DNA of 5,268 nucleotides from Actinomycetota bacterium (GTDB lineage Bacteria; Actinomycetota; Actinomycetes; S36-B12), in the NCBI GenBank assembly GCA_026392575.1, contig JAPLBU010000263.1, forward strand, positions 1-5,268, given 5' to 3'. Below the pieces are notes generated by a model. That model saw only the letters and a list, made by a program, of their open reading frames with translations. It was not told where the DNA came from and ran no database searches. Below are positions 1 through 5,268 of the stretch, piece by piece (positions within the stretch are counted from its first letter, which is position 1; every line of letters starts with the position of its first letter). The translations under genes were made by a program, and so were the position numbers.

Positions 1-239
1 GCCTGGTAGCGGGCAAGGATCTCCTCAACGTCCGTCTGCAGATCGCCCATCGCAGTCTCCGAGGCCTCGATCCGGGTCAGCAGGGTGCGCATCTCGTAGT
101 TGCGGGCCGCCCAGTCGCTGACGAGGGTGCCGACCAGGACGAGCGTCACGAGGAAGGCGAGCGCACCCGCCACGTACGGGACCCACCGTCGCGGTCGACG
201 AGCGGGCGCTTGCGCTTGCGGGCTCACAGGGTCACTCAT
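1..239 (-). CDS. N-terminal part of an unrecognised single-pass membrane protein (runs off left edge)
   Basis: The reverse complement from ATG at 239 is open without a stop to base 1, giving 79 residues plus a partial codon. The first ~19 residues are polar and end in a basic patch (ARRPRR). Residues ~20-41 form one hydrophobic segment (VPYVAGALAFLVTLVLVGTL), followed by a charged helix-like stretch (residues ~44-79, containing YEMRTLLTRIEASETAMGD) that could be a short coiled coil. The basic N-terminus suggests N-in topology with the rest outside the membrane. Codon use is actinobacterial (G/C third positions). There is no clear Shine-Dalgarno; a weak -10-like GACAAT lies six bases before the ATG, which would fit a leaderless start. 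It is transcribed divergently from the fatty-acid operon, 79 bases away. I do not recognise the family, and no function is assigned because the C-terminal part lies outside the window. Confidence 0.72.
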   Translation of the reverse strand, partial: MSDPVSPQAQAPARRPRRWVPYVAGALAFLVTLVLVGTLVSDWAARNYEMRTLLTRIEASETAMGDLQTDVEEILARYQ

Positions 240-251
240 CGGACCATTGTC
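240..251 (-). promoter_or_regulatory. Weak candidate -10 for the divergent membrane-protein gene
   Basis: On the minus strand GACAAT (251-246) is followed by six bases and then the ATG at 239, so transcription could begin at the start codon itself. The hexamer matches TATAAT at four of six positions but lacks the usual leading T. I see no good -35 at 16-18 bases. It is offered only because the gene has no ribosome binding site. Confidence 0.2.
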
Positions 252-282
252 CACCACGTTTCCCGCGTCCGTCGCCAGCGGC

Positions 283-319
283 CTGACGCAGCGACCACCC
301 TTGGCTAGCGTGTGTCCCG
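283..319 (+). promoter_or_regulatory. Probable housekeeping-sigma promoter of the tms operon, leaderless
   Basis: A -35-like CTGACG (283-288, four of six matches to TTGACA) is followed by a 17-base spacer and a -10-like TAGCGT (306-311, fits TANNNT). Transcription would be expected to start about seven bases after the -10, at 318-319, which is exactly the proposed GTG start. No Shine-Dalgarno precedes that GTG. The simplest reading is a leaderless mRNA, common in actinobacteria. The spacing is seen in the sequence; the start site is inferred. Confidence 0.5.
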
Positions 320-1728
320 TGACGACCACCGAGCACGACGCGACTTGGCAGGAGCGCTACCGCGCCCTGCAGTCGACGCTGCTCGAGCAGTACCGCGCGA
401 TCCCCGTCGGCGCACCCGTCCGCCTGGCCAAGCGCACCTCGAACCTGTTCCGCCCACGCGATGCCGTGAGCAGTCCTGGGCTCGACGTCGCCGCCTTCGA
501 TGGCGTCCTGCATGTCGACCCCGATGACCGCACGGCGGAAGTGCTCGGCATGACCACCTACGAACACCTCGTCGACGCCACCCTCCCGTACGGCCTCATG
601 CCGATGTGCGTTCCGCAACTGCGCACCATCACCCTGGGTGGGGCCGTCACCGGGCTCGGGATCGAGAGCGCCAGCTTCCGCAACGGCACACCACACGAGT
701 CCGTGATCGAGATGGACATCCTCACCGGGGCGGGCGAGATCCTCACGGTGAGTGGTGCGGCCGACGATCCACATCGCGACCTGTTCTACGGCTTCCCCAA
801 CTCCTACGGGTCACTCGGCTACGCGCTTCGGCTGCGCATCGAGCTGGAGCCGACGCGCCCGTTCGTGCTGCTTCGCCATGTCCGGTTCGCAACCGCCGAG
901 GCCCTCACCGCTGCGATGACCACGATCGCCACCGACCGGGAGTTCGAGGGTCGGCAGGTCGACTTCCTGGACGGCACGGTCTTCTCCCCTGACGAGCAGT
1001 ACCTCACCCTCGGGACGATGGTCGACACGCTCCCCGCTGGGATGACGCCCAGCGACTACACGGGGATGGGCATCTATTACCGCTCCATCCAGTCCAGGAC
1101 GATCGATGCCCTGACCATCCACGACTACCTGTGGCGCTGGGACACCGACTGGTTCTGGTGCTCCCGCGCCTTCGGCGCGCAGAACCCAACCCTGCGGCGC
1201 CTGTGGCCGAAGAGCCGCCTGCGCAGTGACGTCTACTGGAAGCTCGTCGCCCTCGACCGCCGCTACACGCTGTCGGCGCGAGCAGCACGGCTGCGCGGCA
1301 AGCCGGCTCGGGAGGCCGTCGTCCAGGACATCGAGGTCCCGGCCGATCGGCTGGTCGAGTTCCTCGAGTTCTTCCACCGAGAGGTCGGAATCCAGCCGGT
1401 GTGGGTGTGCCCCCTGCGGCAACGCGACCCGGCGGCCCGCTGGCCGCTCTACGAGTTCGATCCCCAGACGCTCTACGTCAACGTCGGCTTCTGGTCGACG
1501 GTCCCCCTGCCAGCAGGAACGAGCCCTGACGAGGGCACCGTCAACCGGCGCATCGAGGAGGTCGTCACCGGCCTCGACGGCCGCAAGTCCCTCTACTCGA
1601 CCGCCTTCTACGACCGGGCGGCTTTCCGAGAAATCTATGGCGGAGTCGAGTACGACCGGCTGAAGACGGTCTACGATTCTCAGGGTCGATTGCGCGGCCT
1701 CTACGAGAAGGTCGTCGAACGGCAGTAG
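319..1728 (+). CDS. tmsA: FAD-binding fatty-acid methylene reductase, DHCR24-like (TmsA/BfaA type)
   Basis: This is a 469-residue flavoprotein of the FAD-binding PCMH (VAO/DHCR24-like) superfamily. The FAD-binding core is seen at residues ~104-145, with TLGGAVTGLGIESASFRNG and then ESVIEMDILTGAGEILTVS, followed by DLFYGFPNSYGSLGYALRL at ~154-172. This order closely resembles eukaryotic sterol reductase DHCR24, which reduces a C=C bond. In actinobacteria, homologues encoded beside a Cfa-type methyltransferase reduce 10-methylene-acyl chains to 10-methyl chains (tuberculostearic acid synthesis); the pairing here supports that role. The reading frame stays open upstream to about base 100, but that stretch lies over the divergent membrane gene and its promoter and resembles no family part, so I chose GTG 319. 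GTG 310 in the same frame is an alternative. No signal peptide or membrane segment is seen, so the protein is probably cytoplasmic and membrane-associated. The exact substrate and the NADPH dependence are inferred from the family. Confidence 0.85.
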   Translation: MTTTEHDATWQERYRALQSTLLEQYRAIPVGAPVRLAKRTSNLFRPRDAVSSPGLDVAAFDGVLHVDPDDRTAEVLGMTTYEHLVDATLPYGLMPMCVPQLRTITLGGAVTGLGIESASFRNGTPHESVIEMDILTGAGEILTVSGAADDPHRDLFYGFPNSYGSLGYALRLRIELEPTRPFVLLRHVRFATAEALTAAMTTIATDREFEGRQVDFLDGTVFSPDEQYLTLGTMVDTLPAGMTPSDYTGMGIYYRSIQSRTIDALTIHDYLWRWDTDWFWCSRAFGAQNPTLRRLWPKSRLRSDVYWKLVALDRRYTLSARAARLRGKPAREAVVQDIEVPADRLVEFLEFFHREVGIQPVWVCPLRQRDPAARWPLYEFDPQTLYVNVGFWSTVPLPAGTSPDEGTVNRRIEEVVTGLDGRKSLYSTAFYDRAAFREIYGGVEYDRLKTVYDSQGRLRGLYEKVVERQ

Positions 1729-1733
1729 ACGGG

Positions 1734-1740
1734 AAGGAGG
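1734..1740 (+). promoter_or_regulatory. Consensus Shine-Dalgarno fixing the methyltransferase start
   Basis: AAGGAGG lies seven bases before GTG 1748 and six bases after the stop of the upstream reductase. It decides the GTG start and shows that the second gene has its own strong ribosome binding site within the operon, unlike the first gene. Confidence 0.9.
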
Positions 1741-1747
1741 CGCTGCA

Positions 1748-3007
1748 GTGAATCTGGGTGAGGTGTTCTCGCTTGTGGTCCCCGCCGATCGGGGCGTCGG
1801 GTTCCGGGCATACGACGGGTCGTCCGCCGGTCCCGTCGATGCCGAGGTCACCATCGACATCCGCAGCCCCAGAGCTGTTCAGTACCTCGCGTCGGCTCCC
1901 TCGCAGCTCGGCCTGGCCCGTGCCTACGTCTCCGGTGACCTCGAGATCATCGGCGACCCCTACACGGCACTGAGCCGGCTCTACCCGCTGCCGCTCGATC
2001 ATCTGACATGGGCCGACAAGGCCCGGCTCGCACGACAGTTCGCACCGTATGCGATCAAGCGCCCCTCCCCGCCACCCCAGGAGCGCCAGCTCAGCGGCCG
2101 GCGGCACTCCAAGGGACGCGACGCCGATGCCATCCACCACCACTACGACGTCAGCAACCGCTTCTACTCCTGGGTCCTCGGCCCGTCGATGGCCTACACG
2201 TGCGCCGTGTTCCAGACGGCCGATGCGTCCCTCGAGACCGCGCAGGAGGAGAAGTTCGACCTGGTCTGCCGCAAACTCGGCCTCACACCGGGCATGCGCC
2301 TGCTCGACGTCGGTTGCGGCTGGGGTGGCATGGTCATGCACGCCGTCAAGCACTACGGCGTGATCGCGGTCGGCGTGACCCTGTCCGAGCAGCAGGCCCA
2401 CTACGGCCAGGAGTCCATCCAGCAGGCTGGGCTAACCAGCCAGGCCCAGATCCGCTTCTGCGACTACCGCGACGTCCCGGAATCCAGCTTCGACGCCATC
2501 TCCTCGATCGGGCTGACCGAGCACATCGGACGGGCGAACTACCCGTCCTACTTCTCCTTCCTCTACGGCAAGCTGCGCCCCGAGGGCCGGCTGCTCAACC
2601 ACACGATCACCCGGCCGCACGACGGCTGGGTCAGCCACCTGCGGAAGTCGTTCATCAACCGCTACGTGTTCCCGGACGGCGAGCTCTCCGGCCCCAGCCA
2701 GGTCATGACAGCGATGAACTCGGCGGGCTTCGAGATCCGCCACGAGGAGAACCTGCGCGAGCACTACGCACTGACCCTCAAGCACTGGTGCCAGAACCTT
2801 GAGGACCACTGGGACGAGGCTGTCGCGGAAGCAGGGCTGGGTACGGCCCGCGTTTGGCGCCTCTACATGGCGGCATCCCGGCTCGGCTTCGACATCGACA
2901 TGATCCAGTTGCACCAGATGCTCGGGGTCAAGCTGGGGCCCGGTGGCGCGAGCGGCATGCCGCTGCGGCCCGACTTCAGCACCAAGCCCGTGCACGGCGT
3001 CGTCTAG
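1748..3007 (+). CDS. tmsB: SAM-dependent fatty-acid methyltransferase, cyclopropane synthase family (TmsB/UfaA1 type)
   Basis: This 419-residue protein belongs to the cyclopropane-fatty-acyl-phospholipid synthase family (E. coli Cfa is 382 residues; mycobacterial UfaA1 is of similar length to this one). Seen motifs are HHHYDVSNRFY at ~130-140, YTCAVF at ~150-155, SAM motif I LLDVGCGWGG at 185-194, GVTLSEQQ at ~209-216, GLTEHIG at 255-261 and INRYVFPDGEL at ~303-313. Residues matching the Cfa active site and bicarbonate pocket are present: C152, E258, H285, I287 and Y340. It should transfer a methyl from S-adenosylmethionine to the double bond of a phospholipid acyl chain. The upstream flavin reductase argues for a 10-methylene product that is then reduced, rather than a cyclopropane ring. 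The gene lies 19 bases after that reductase, with a consensus Shine-Dalgarno, so the two are surely an operon. Chemistry and regiospecificity are inferred from context; a plain cyclopropane synthase is the alternative. Confidence 0.88.
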   Translation: MNLGEVFSLVVPADRGVGFRAYDGSSAGPVDAEVTIDIRSPRAVQYLASAPSQLGLARAYVSGDLEIIGDPYTALSRLYPLPLDHLTWADKARLARQFAPYAIKRPSPPPQERQLSGRRHSKGRDADAIHHHYDVSNRFYSWVLGPSMAYTCAVFQTADASLETAQEEKFDLVCRKLGLTPGMRLLDVGCGWGGMVMHAVKHYGVIAVGVTLSEQQAHYGQESIQQAGLTSQAQIRFCDYRDVPESSFDAISSIGLTEHIGRANYPSYFSFLYGKLRPEGRLLNHTITRPHDGWVSHLRKSFINRYVFPDGELSGPSQVMTAMNSAGFEIRHEENLREHYALTLKHWCQNLEDHWDEAVAEAGLGTARVWRLYMAASRLGFDIDMIQLHQMLGVKLGPGGASGMPLRPDFSTKPVHGVV

Positions 3008-3019
3008 GGCTTTGGCCCT
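3006..3019 (+). terminator. Small hairpin at the end of the tms operon, possible weak terminator
   Basis: AGGGC (3006-3010) can pair with GCCCT (3015-3019) around a four-base TTTG loop, overlapping the stop codon of the methyltransferase. No T-run follows, so it is not a classical intrinsic terminator; such tail-less hairpins are sometimes proposed as terminators in actinobacteria. It may be chance. Confidence 0.25.
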
Positions 3020-3027
3020 CCGCCACC

Positions 3028-3081
3028 GACTCCGGGAACAACCGAATCATGGTGTGGCGGGTCTAGACTCGGGAACACCGA
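3028..3081 (+). repeat. Imperfect direct repeat upstream of the c-di-GMP gene
   Basis: GACTCCGGGAACAACCGA (3028-3045) recurs as GACTCGGGAACACCGA (3066-3081), identical except for two single-base gaps. The copies start 38 bases apart. They lie in the only intergenic space before the signalling gene, so they could be paired binding sites for a regulator or the trace of a small duplication. No known operator consensus was recognised. Confidence 0.4.
3051..3079 (+). promoter_or_regulatory. Near-palindrome overlapping a possible -10
   Basis: GTCTAGAC (3061-3068) is a perfect 8-base palindrome, extending to GGGTCTAGACTC (3059-3070) with one mismatched pair. It is flanked almost symmetrically by GGTGT (3051-3055) and ACACC (3075-3079). 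TAGACT (3064-3069) inside it fits the TANNNT -10 pattern, and it lies about 50 bases before the next gene. No good -35 is seen. A promoter with an overlapping operator is possible but unproven. Confidence 0.3.
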
Positions 3082-3109
3082 GCTTGGGGGACCTGAGCAG
3101 CAGTTCCCT

Positions 3110-3118
3110 GGGGGGGGG
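3110..3118 (+). repeat. Run of nine G at the start of the c-di-GMP gene
   Basis: Nine consecutive G precede TGTGG, and the last G is also the first base of the candidate GTG 3118. If the true start is GTG 3127, the run ends eight bases before it and could serve as the Shine-Dalgarno by pairing with CCUCC. Long G runs are prone to length change, so this tract may affect translation initiation or be miscounted in sequencing. Confidence 0.6.
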
Positions 3119-4938
3119 TGTGGCAGGTGACCGATAACTGGGTCTCGCGCGCCCACGAGCGCGACCGCTTCGAGTTGGCGATTGCCGGCACCCGGCTCGG
3201 GCTGTGGGACTGGGACATGGTGACCGGCGAGACGGTCTTCAACGAGCGCTGGGCTGAGATCATCGGATACACCCTCGATGAGCTGAGCCCCACGTCCATC
3301 GAGACCTGGACCTCCCTCGCGCATCCCGACGACCTCGCGCACTCCGCTGCCGAGATCGAGCGCCACACCCAAGGCCTCATCCCGTTCTACGACGTCGAAG
3401 CGCGGATGCGTCACCGGGACGGCACCTGGGTCTGGGTACGCGACCGCGGACAGATCGTCGAGTGGACCCTCGACGGGAAGCCGCGCCGCATGCTCGGGAC
3501 CCATGAGGACATCAACGACCGGGTCATCGCCCAGGACGAGTTGGCCGCATCGGAACGACGGTTCGCCGCGATGTTCCGCGACCACGACGCCCTGATGCTG
3601 CTCGTCGATCCCGGCACCGGGCGGATCGTCGACGCGAATCACTCAGCGGCGCAGTTCTACGGGTACTCCATCGATGAATTGCGAAGCATGAAGATCGATC
3701 AGATCAACACCCTGCCGCCCCGGGAGATCGCCCGACGACGCAAGCAGGTGGTCGACCACACGCGGGAGTCCTTCGTGTTCCCGCACCGGCTCGCCAACGG
3801 ACAGAGCCGGCTGGTCGAGGTGCACTCATCCCCGATCGTGGATCACGGCCGCACCCTGCTGTTCTCGATCATCCGCGACGTCACCGAGCGGGAGTACTTC
3901 GAGGCCCAGCAGCGGCAGGCCGCCGCCGTGTTCGACCACATGTCCGACGCCGTCATCATCGCCGACAACCGCGGCATGGTGCTGCGGGTCAACCCCGCCT
4001 TCACCCGCATCACCGGCTGGCCACCGGAGAGGATCGTCGGCCACGACACGCGATCGATCGCCGCCCCGATCGCGGACCCCGATCTGCGAAAGACCGTGAG
4101 GGAATCGCACCGCAAGATGGAGGGCTTCCGCAACGAACTCATGCTCATGCACGCCGACGGAACCGAATTCCCCTGCCTCATCAGCGCCAGCCCCGTCCAC
4201 GGTCCCATGGGCGTCATCGACGGCTACGTCACCCTCGTCACCGACATCCGTGACCGGGTTCGTACCGAGCAGGATCACCTGTCGTTCGTCACCCGGCATG
4301 ACCCCGTCACCGGTCTGCCCAACCGAGTGTGGTTCGCCGAACTGCTCGACCAGCGACTGGACGAGATGCACAGGAACGGCTCCTTCGCGACCCTGCTGCT
4401 CATCGACATCGACCGCTTCCAGGTGATCAACGACTCCTTTGGCCGGGATGCCGGCGACGACGTCCTTGCCCAGATCGGGAGACGCCTTCAGGCCCGGCTG
4501 CGACCCGAGGACCGACTCGCAGCCACCGATGGCAACGAGTTCGGCGTCCTCCTCGATGGGATTTCCGGCCTCCCCGAGGCCACGCGGGCTGCCGAGCGCA
4601 TGCTCGAGGCGATCGTGAGCCCCGTGCTGCTGCCGGACGGCACGGAGGCCCGCACCTCTGCCTGTGTCGGTGTGAAGGTGATTCCCGGGTCAAGCCAGAC
4701 GGCCGAACTGGTCCTGCAGAATCCGCCACCACTCCGAGATGCTCGCCCCGGCCACCCGCGAGCGAGTTGCCCTCGAGACGCGCCTGTGGCGCGCATGGCA
4801 GGGGCGGGAGTTCAGCGTTCACTACCAGCCACAGGTGGATATGAGAACCGGCGAGATCGTCGGCGCCGAGGCGCTGATGCGGTGGTTCCCGGCCGACGGT
4901 CCGCCCGTGTCTCCCAGCGAGTTCATCCCGGTCGCTGA
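3118..4938 (+). CDS. PAS-PAS-PAS-GGDEF sensor protein, frameshifted before its EAL domain
   Basis: This is the N-terminal part of a cyclic-di-GMP signalling protein with no membrane segment, so probably a cytoplasmic sensor. Three PAS domains are seen: residues ~17-135 (ending RHRDGTWVWVRDRG then GTHEDINDR, a PAC tail), ~146-258 (ending IIRDVTER) and ~266-380 (containing DAVIIADNRG and ending VTDIRDR). The GGDEF domain spans ~388-535, with HDPVTGLPNR (394-403), LLIDIDRFQVIND (427-439) and a degenerate signature DGNEF (471-475) in place of GGDEF. An RxxD inhibitory-site motif (RPED, 462-465) sits five residues before it. Loss of the metal-binding acidic residue at the third signature position suggests a cyclase that no longer makes c-di-GMP but may still bind GTP. 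Homology ends near residue 535 (base 4722); the last ~71 residues to the stop at 4938 are an out-of-frame tail rich in P and R. The EAL domain continues in another frame. Start is GTG 3118 or GTG 3127; an in-frame TGA at 3094 bars extension. Confidence 0.8.
   Translation: MWQVTDNWVSRAHERDRFELAIAGTRLGLWDWDMVTGETVFNERWAEIIGYTLDELSPTSIETWTSLAHPDDLAHSAAEIERHTQGLIPFYDVEARMRHRDGTWVWVRDRGQIVEWTLDGKPRRMLGTHEDINDRVIAQDELAASERRFAAMFRDHDALMLLVDPGTGRIVDANHSAAQFYGYSIDELRSMKIDQINTLPPREIARRRKQVVDHTRESFVFPHRLANGQSRLVEVHSSPIVDHGRTLLFSIIRDVTEREYFEAQQRQAAAVFDHMSDAVIIADNRGMVLRVNPAFTRITGWPPERIVGHDTRSIAAPIADPDLRKTVRESHRKMEGFRNELMLMHADGTEFPCLISASPVHGPMGVIDGYVTLVTDIRDRVRTEQDHLSFVTRHDPVTGLPNRVWFAELLDQRLDEMHRNGSFATLLLIDIDRFQVINDSFGRDAGDDVLAQIGRRLQARLRPEDRLAATDGNEFGVLLDGISGLPEATRAAERMLEAIVSPVLLPDGTEARTSACVGVKVIPGSSQTAELVLQNPPPLRDARPGHPRASCPRDAPVARMAGAGVQRSLPATGGYENRRDRRRRGADAVVPGRRSARVSQRVHPGR
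4720..4738 (+). other. Frame change with apparent loss of the last GGDEF helix
   Basis: Up to AAT 4720-4722 the first frame reads TAELVLQN, the expected lead-in to the final GGDEF helix. From 4724 the +1 frame reads RHHSEMLAPATRERVALET, the expected linker to EAL. The usual AD-x-AMY-x-AK-x-x-G segment (about 12 residues) between them is absent in all frames. A single deletion of about 35 bases (or 38), keeping the last C of a glycine codon, would explain both the missing helix and the frame change. Confidence 0.65.
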
Positions 4939-5268
4939 GGAGATCGGCCTGATCGCCGACCTCGGCCGGTGGGTTCTCGACCAGACCTGCCAGCAGGGGG
5001 TGGCATGGGCGGCCGCGGGCCTTCCCCACATCACCCTTGCCGTAAACGTGTCGGCTGCCCAGTTCCTGAATGGGACGCTCGGAGAGGACGTCGATCAGGC
5101 GCTGGCCAAGACCGGACTACCCGCGCAGTGGCTCGAGCTTGAGTTGACGGAGTCCGGCCTGTTCGGCATCGGGCCCGACACCATTGCCGAGCTCACCTCG
5201 ATCCGCGAGCGCGGCGTGCGGCTGTCGATCGACGACTTCGGCACGGGCTACTCCTCACTGTCGTACCT
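4739..5268 (+). CDS. EAL-domain c-di-GMP phosphodiesterase, C-terminal part of the frameshifted gene (partial at right edge)
   Basis: This frame is open from 4682 (after a TGA at 4679-4681) to the window end. ATG 4739 is its first usable start, giving 176 residues plus a partial codon. It encodes an EAL domain that hydrolyses cyclic-di-GMP. Visible catalytic and metal-binding motifs, numbered from ATG 4739, are GAEALMRW with E44, NVSAAQF with N103, ELTES with E135 and E138, and DDFGTGYSSLSY with D165, D166 and the loop-6 signature. All match active phosphodiesterases; the later catalytic K and E lie beyond the window. There is no strong Shine-Dalgarno before ATG 4739, and the 200-base overlap with the preceding frame makes an independent gene less likely than the severed half of one PAS-GGDEF-EAL protein. 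Whether EAL protein is made here depends on the frame change being real. Confidence 0.78.
   Translation, partial: MLAPATRERVALETRLWRAWQGREFSVHYQPQVDMRTGEIVGAEALMRWFPADGPPVSPSEFIPVAEEIGLIADLGRWVLDQTCQQGVAWAAAGLPHITLAVNVSAAQFLNGTLGEDVDQALAKTGLPAQWLELELTESGLFGIGPDTIAELTSIRERGVRLSIDDFGTGYSSLSY

Noticed and set aside
100..318. Upstream extension of the reductase frame giving a 542-residue protein
   Set aside because: The extra ~73 residues overlap the divergent membrane gene and the promoter and look like no part of the family; the R/T/A-rich composition fits an antisense shadow.
811..1860. Long minus-strand open frame of 349 codons opposite the reductase gene
   Set aside because: Antisense shadow of a high-GC gene; no recognisable domain, and the plus strand carries clear FAD-oxidoreductase motifs.
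1565..2401. Minus-strand open frame of 278 codons across the operon junction
   Set aside because: It runs opposite the clear Shine-Dalgarno and the SAM-binding motifs of the methyltransferase; no family features.
3071..3108. Inverted repeat GGGAAC...GTTCCC as an operator or hairpin
   Set aside because: Only six bases match, with a 26-base gap and no extension of the pairing; this is expected by chance.
3008..3117. Cyclic-di-GMP riboswitch before the c-di-GMP gene
   Set aside because: Neither the GEMM-I core nor its conserved loops can be seen; only short inverted and direct repeats are present.
3004..3642. Minus-strand open frame of 212 codons covering the intergenic region and first PAS domain
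   Set aside because: It lies opposite a clear PAS domain and has no recognised motif; high-GC shadow frames of this length are common.
4723..4938. C-terminal tail of the first signalling frame as a real new domain
   Set aside because: The tail is the out-of-frame reading of EAL-coding sequence, and the +1 frame carries all EAL motifs. It is therefore not a novel domain.

Overview
The window is GC-rich and coding-dense, with GTG starts and strong G/C third-position bias. It also carries an oleate-type 10-methyl fatty acid gene pair. Together these suggest a high-GC actinobacterium; genus cannot be told from the sequence alone. No RNA genes, mobile elements or CRISPR arrays were seen, and no stretch over 300 bases lacks a gene.

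Layout, left to right. (1) Positions 1-239, minus strand: the N-terminal 79 residues of an unrecognised single-pass membrane protein that runs off the left edge. (2) Positions 240-318: a short divergent promoter region. It holds a good -35/-10 pair placed so that transcription starts at or next to the GTG of the next gene, suggesting a leaderless mRNA. (3) Positions 319-1728 and 1748-3007, plus strand: a two-gene operon of a DHCR24-like FAD-binding reductase (tmsA-type) and a cyclopropane-fatty-acid-synthase-family SAM methyltransferase (tmsB-type). The gap is 19 bases with a consensus Shine-Dalgarno. By family knowledge, the methyltransferase adds a methylene at carbon 10 of a phospholipid-bound oleoyl chain and the flavoprotein reduces it to the 10-methyl branch (tuberculostearic acid type). 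(4) Positions 3008-3117: an intergenic region with a weak hairpin at the operon end, an imperfect direct repeat, a near-palindrome overlapping a possible -10, and a run of nine G ending in the first candidate start codon of the next gene. (5) Position 3118 to the right edge: a cyclic-di-GMP signalling protein with three PAS domains, a degenerate GGDEF domain (DGNEF) and an EAL phosphodiesterase domain.

The most notable point is that the signalling gene is broken in this window. The PAS-GGDEF frame stays good to about 4722 and the EAL domain continues in the +1 frame from about 4724. The conserved last helix of the GGDEF domain (the AD-x-AMY-x-AK-x-x-GR segment) is missing at exactly that point. 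This looks like a deletion of about 35-38 bases rather than a single-base error. The gene could be a pseudogene in this strain, an assembly artefact, or two separately translated proteins. No convincing new biological system was found; the rest is a recognisable lipid-modification operon next to a c-di-GMP gene.
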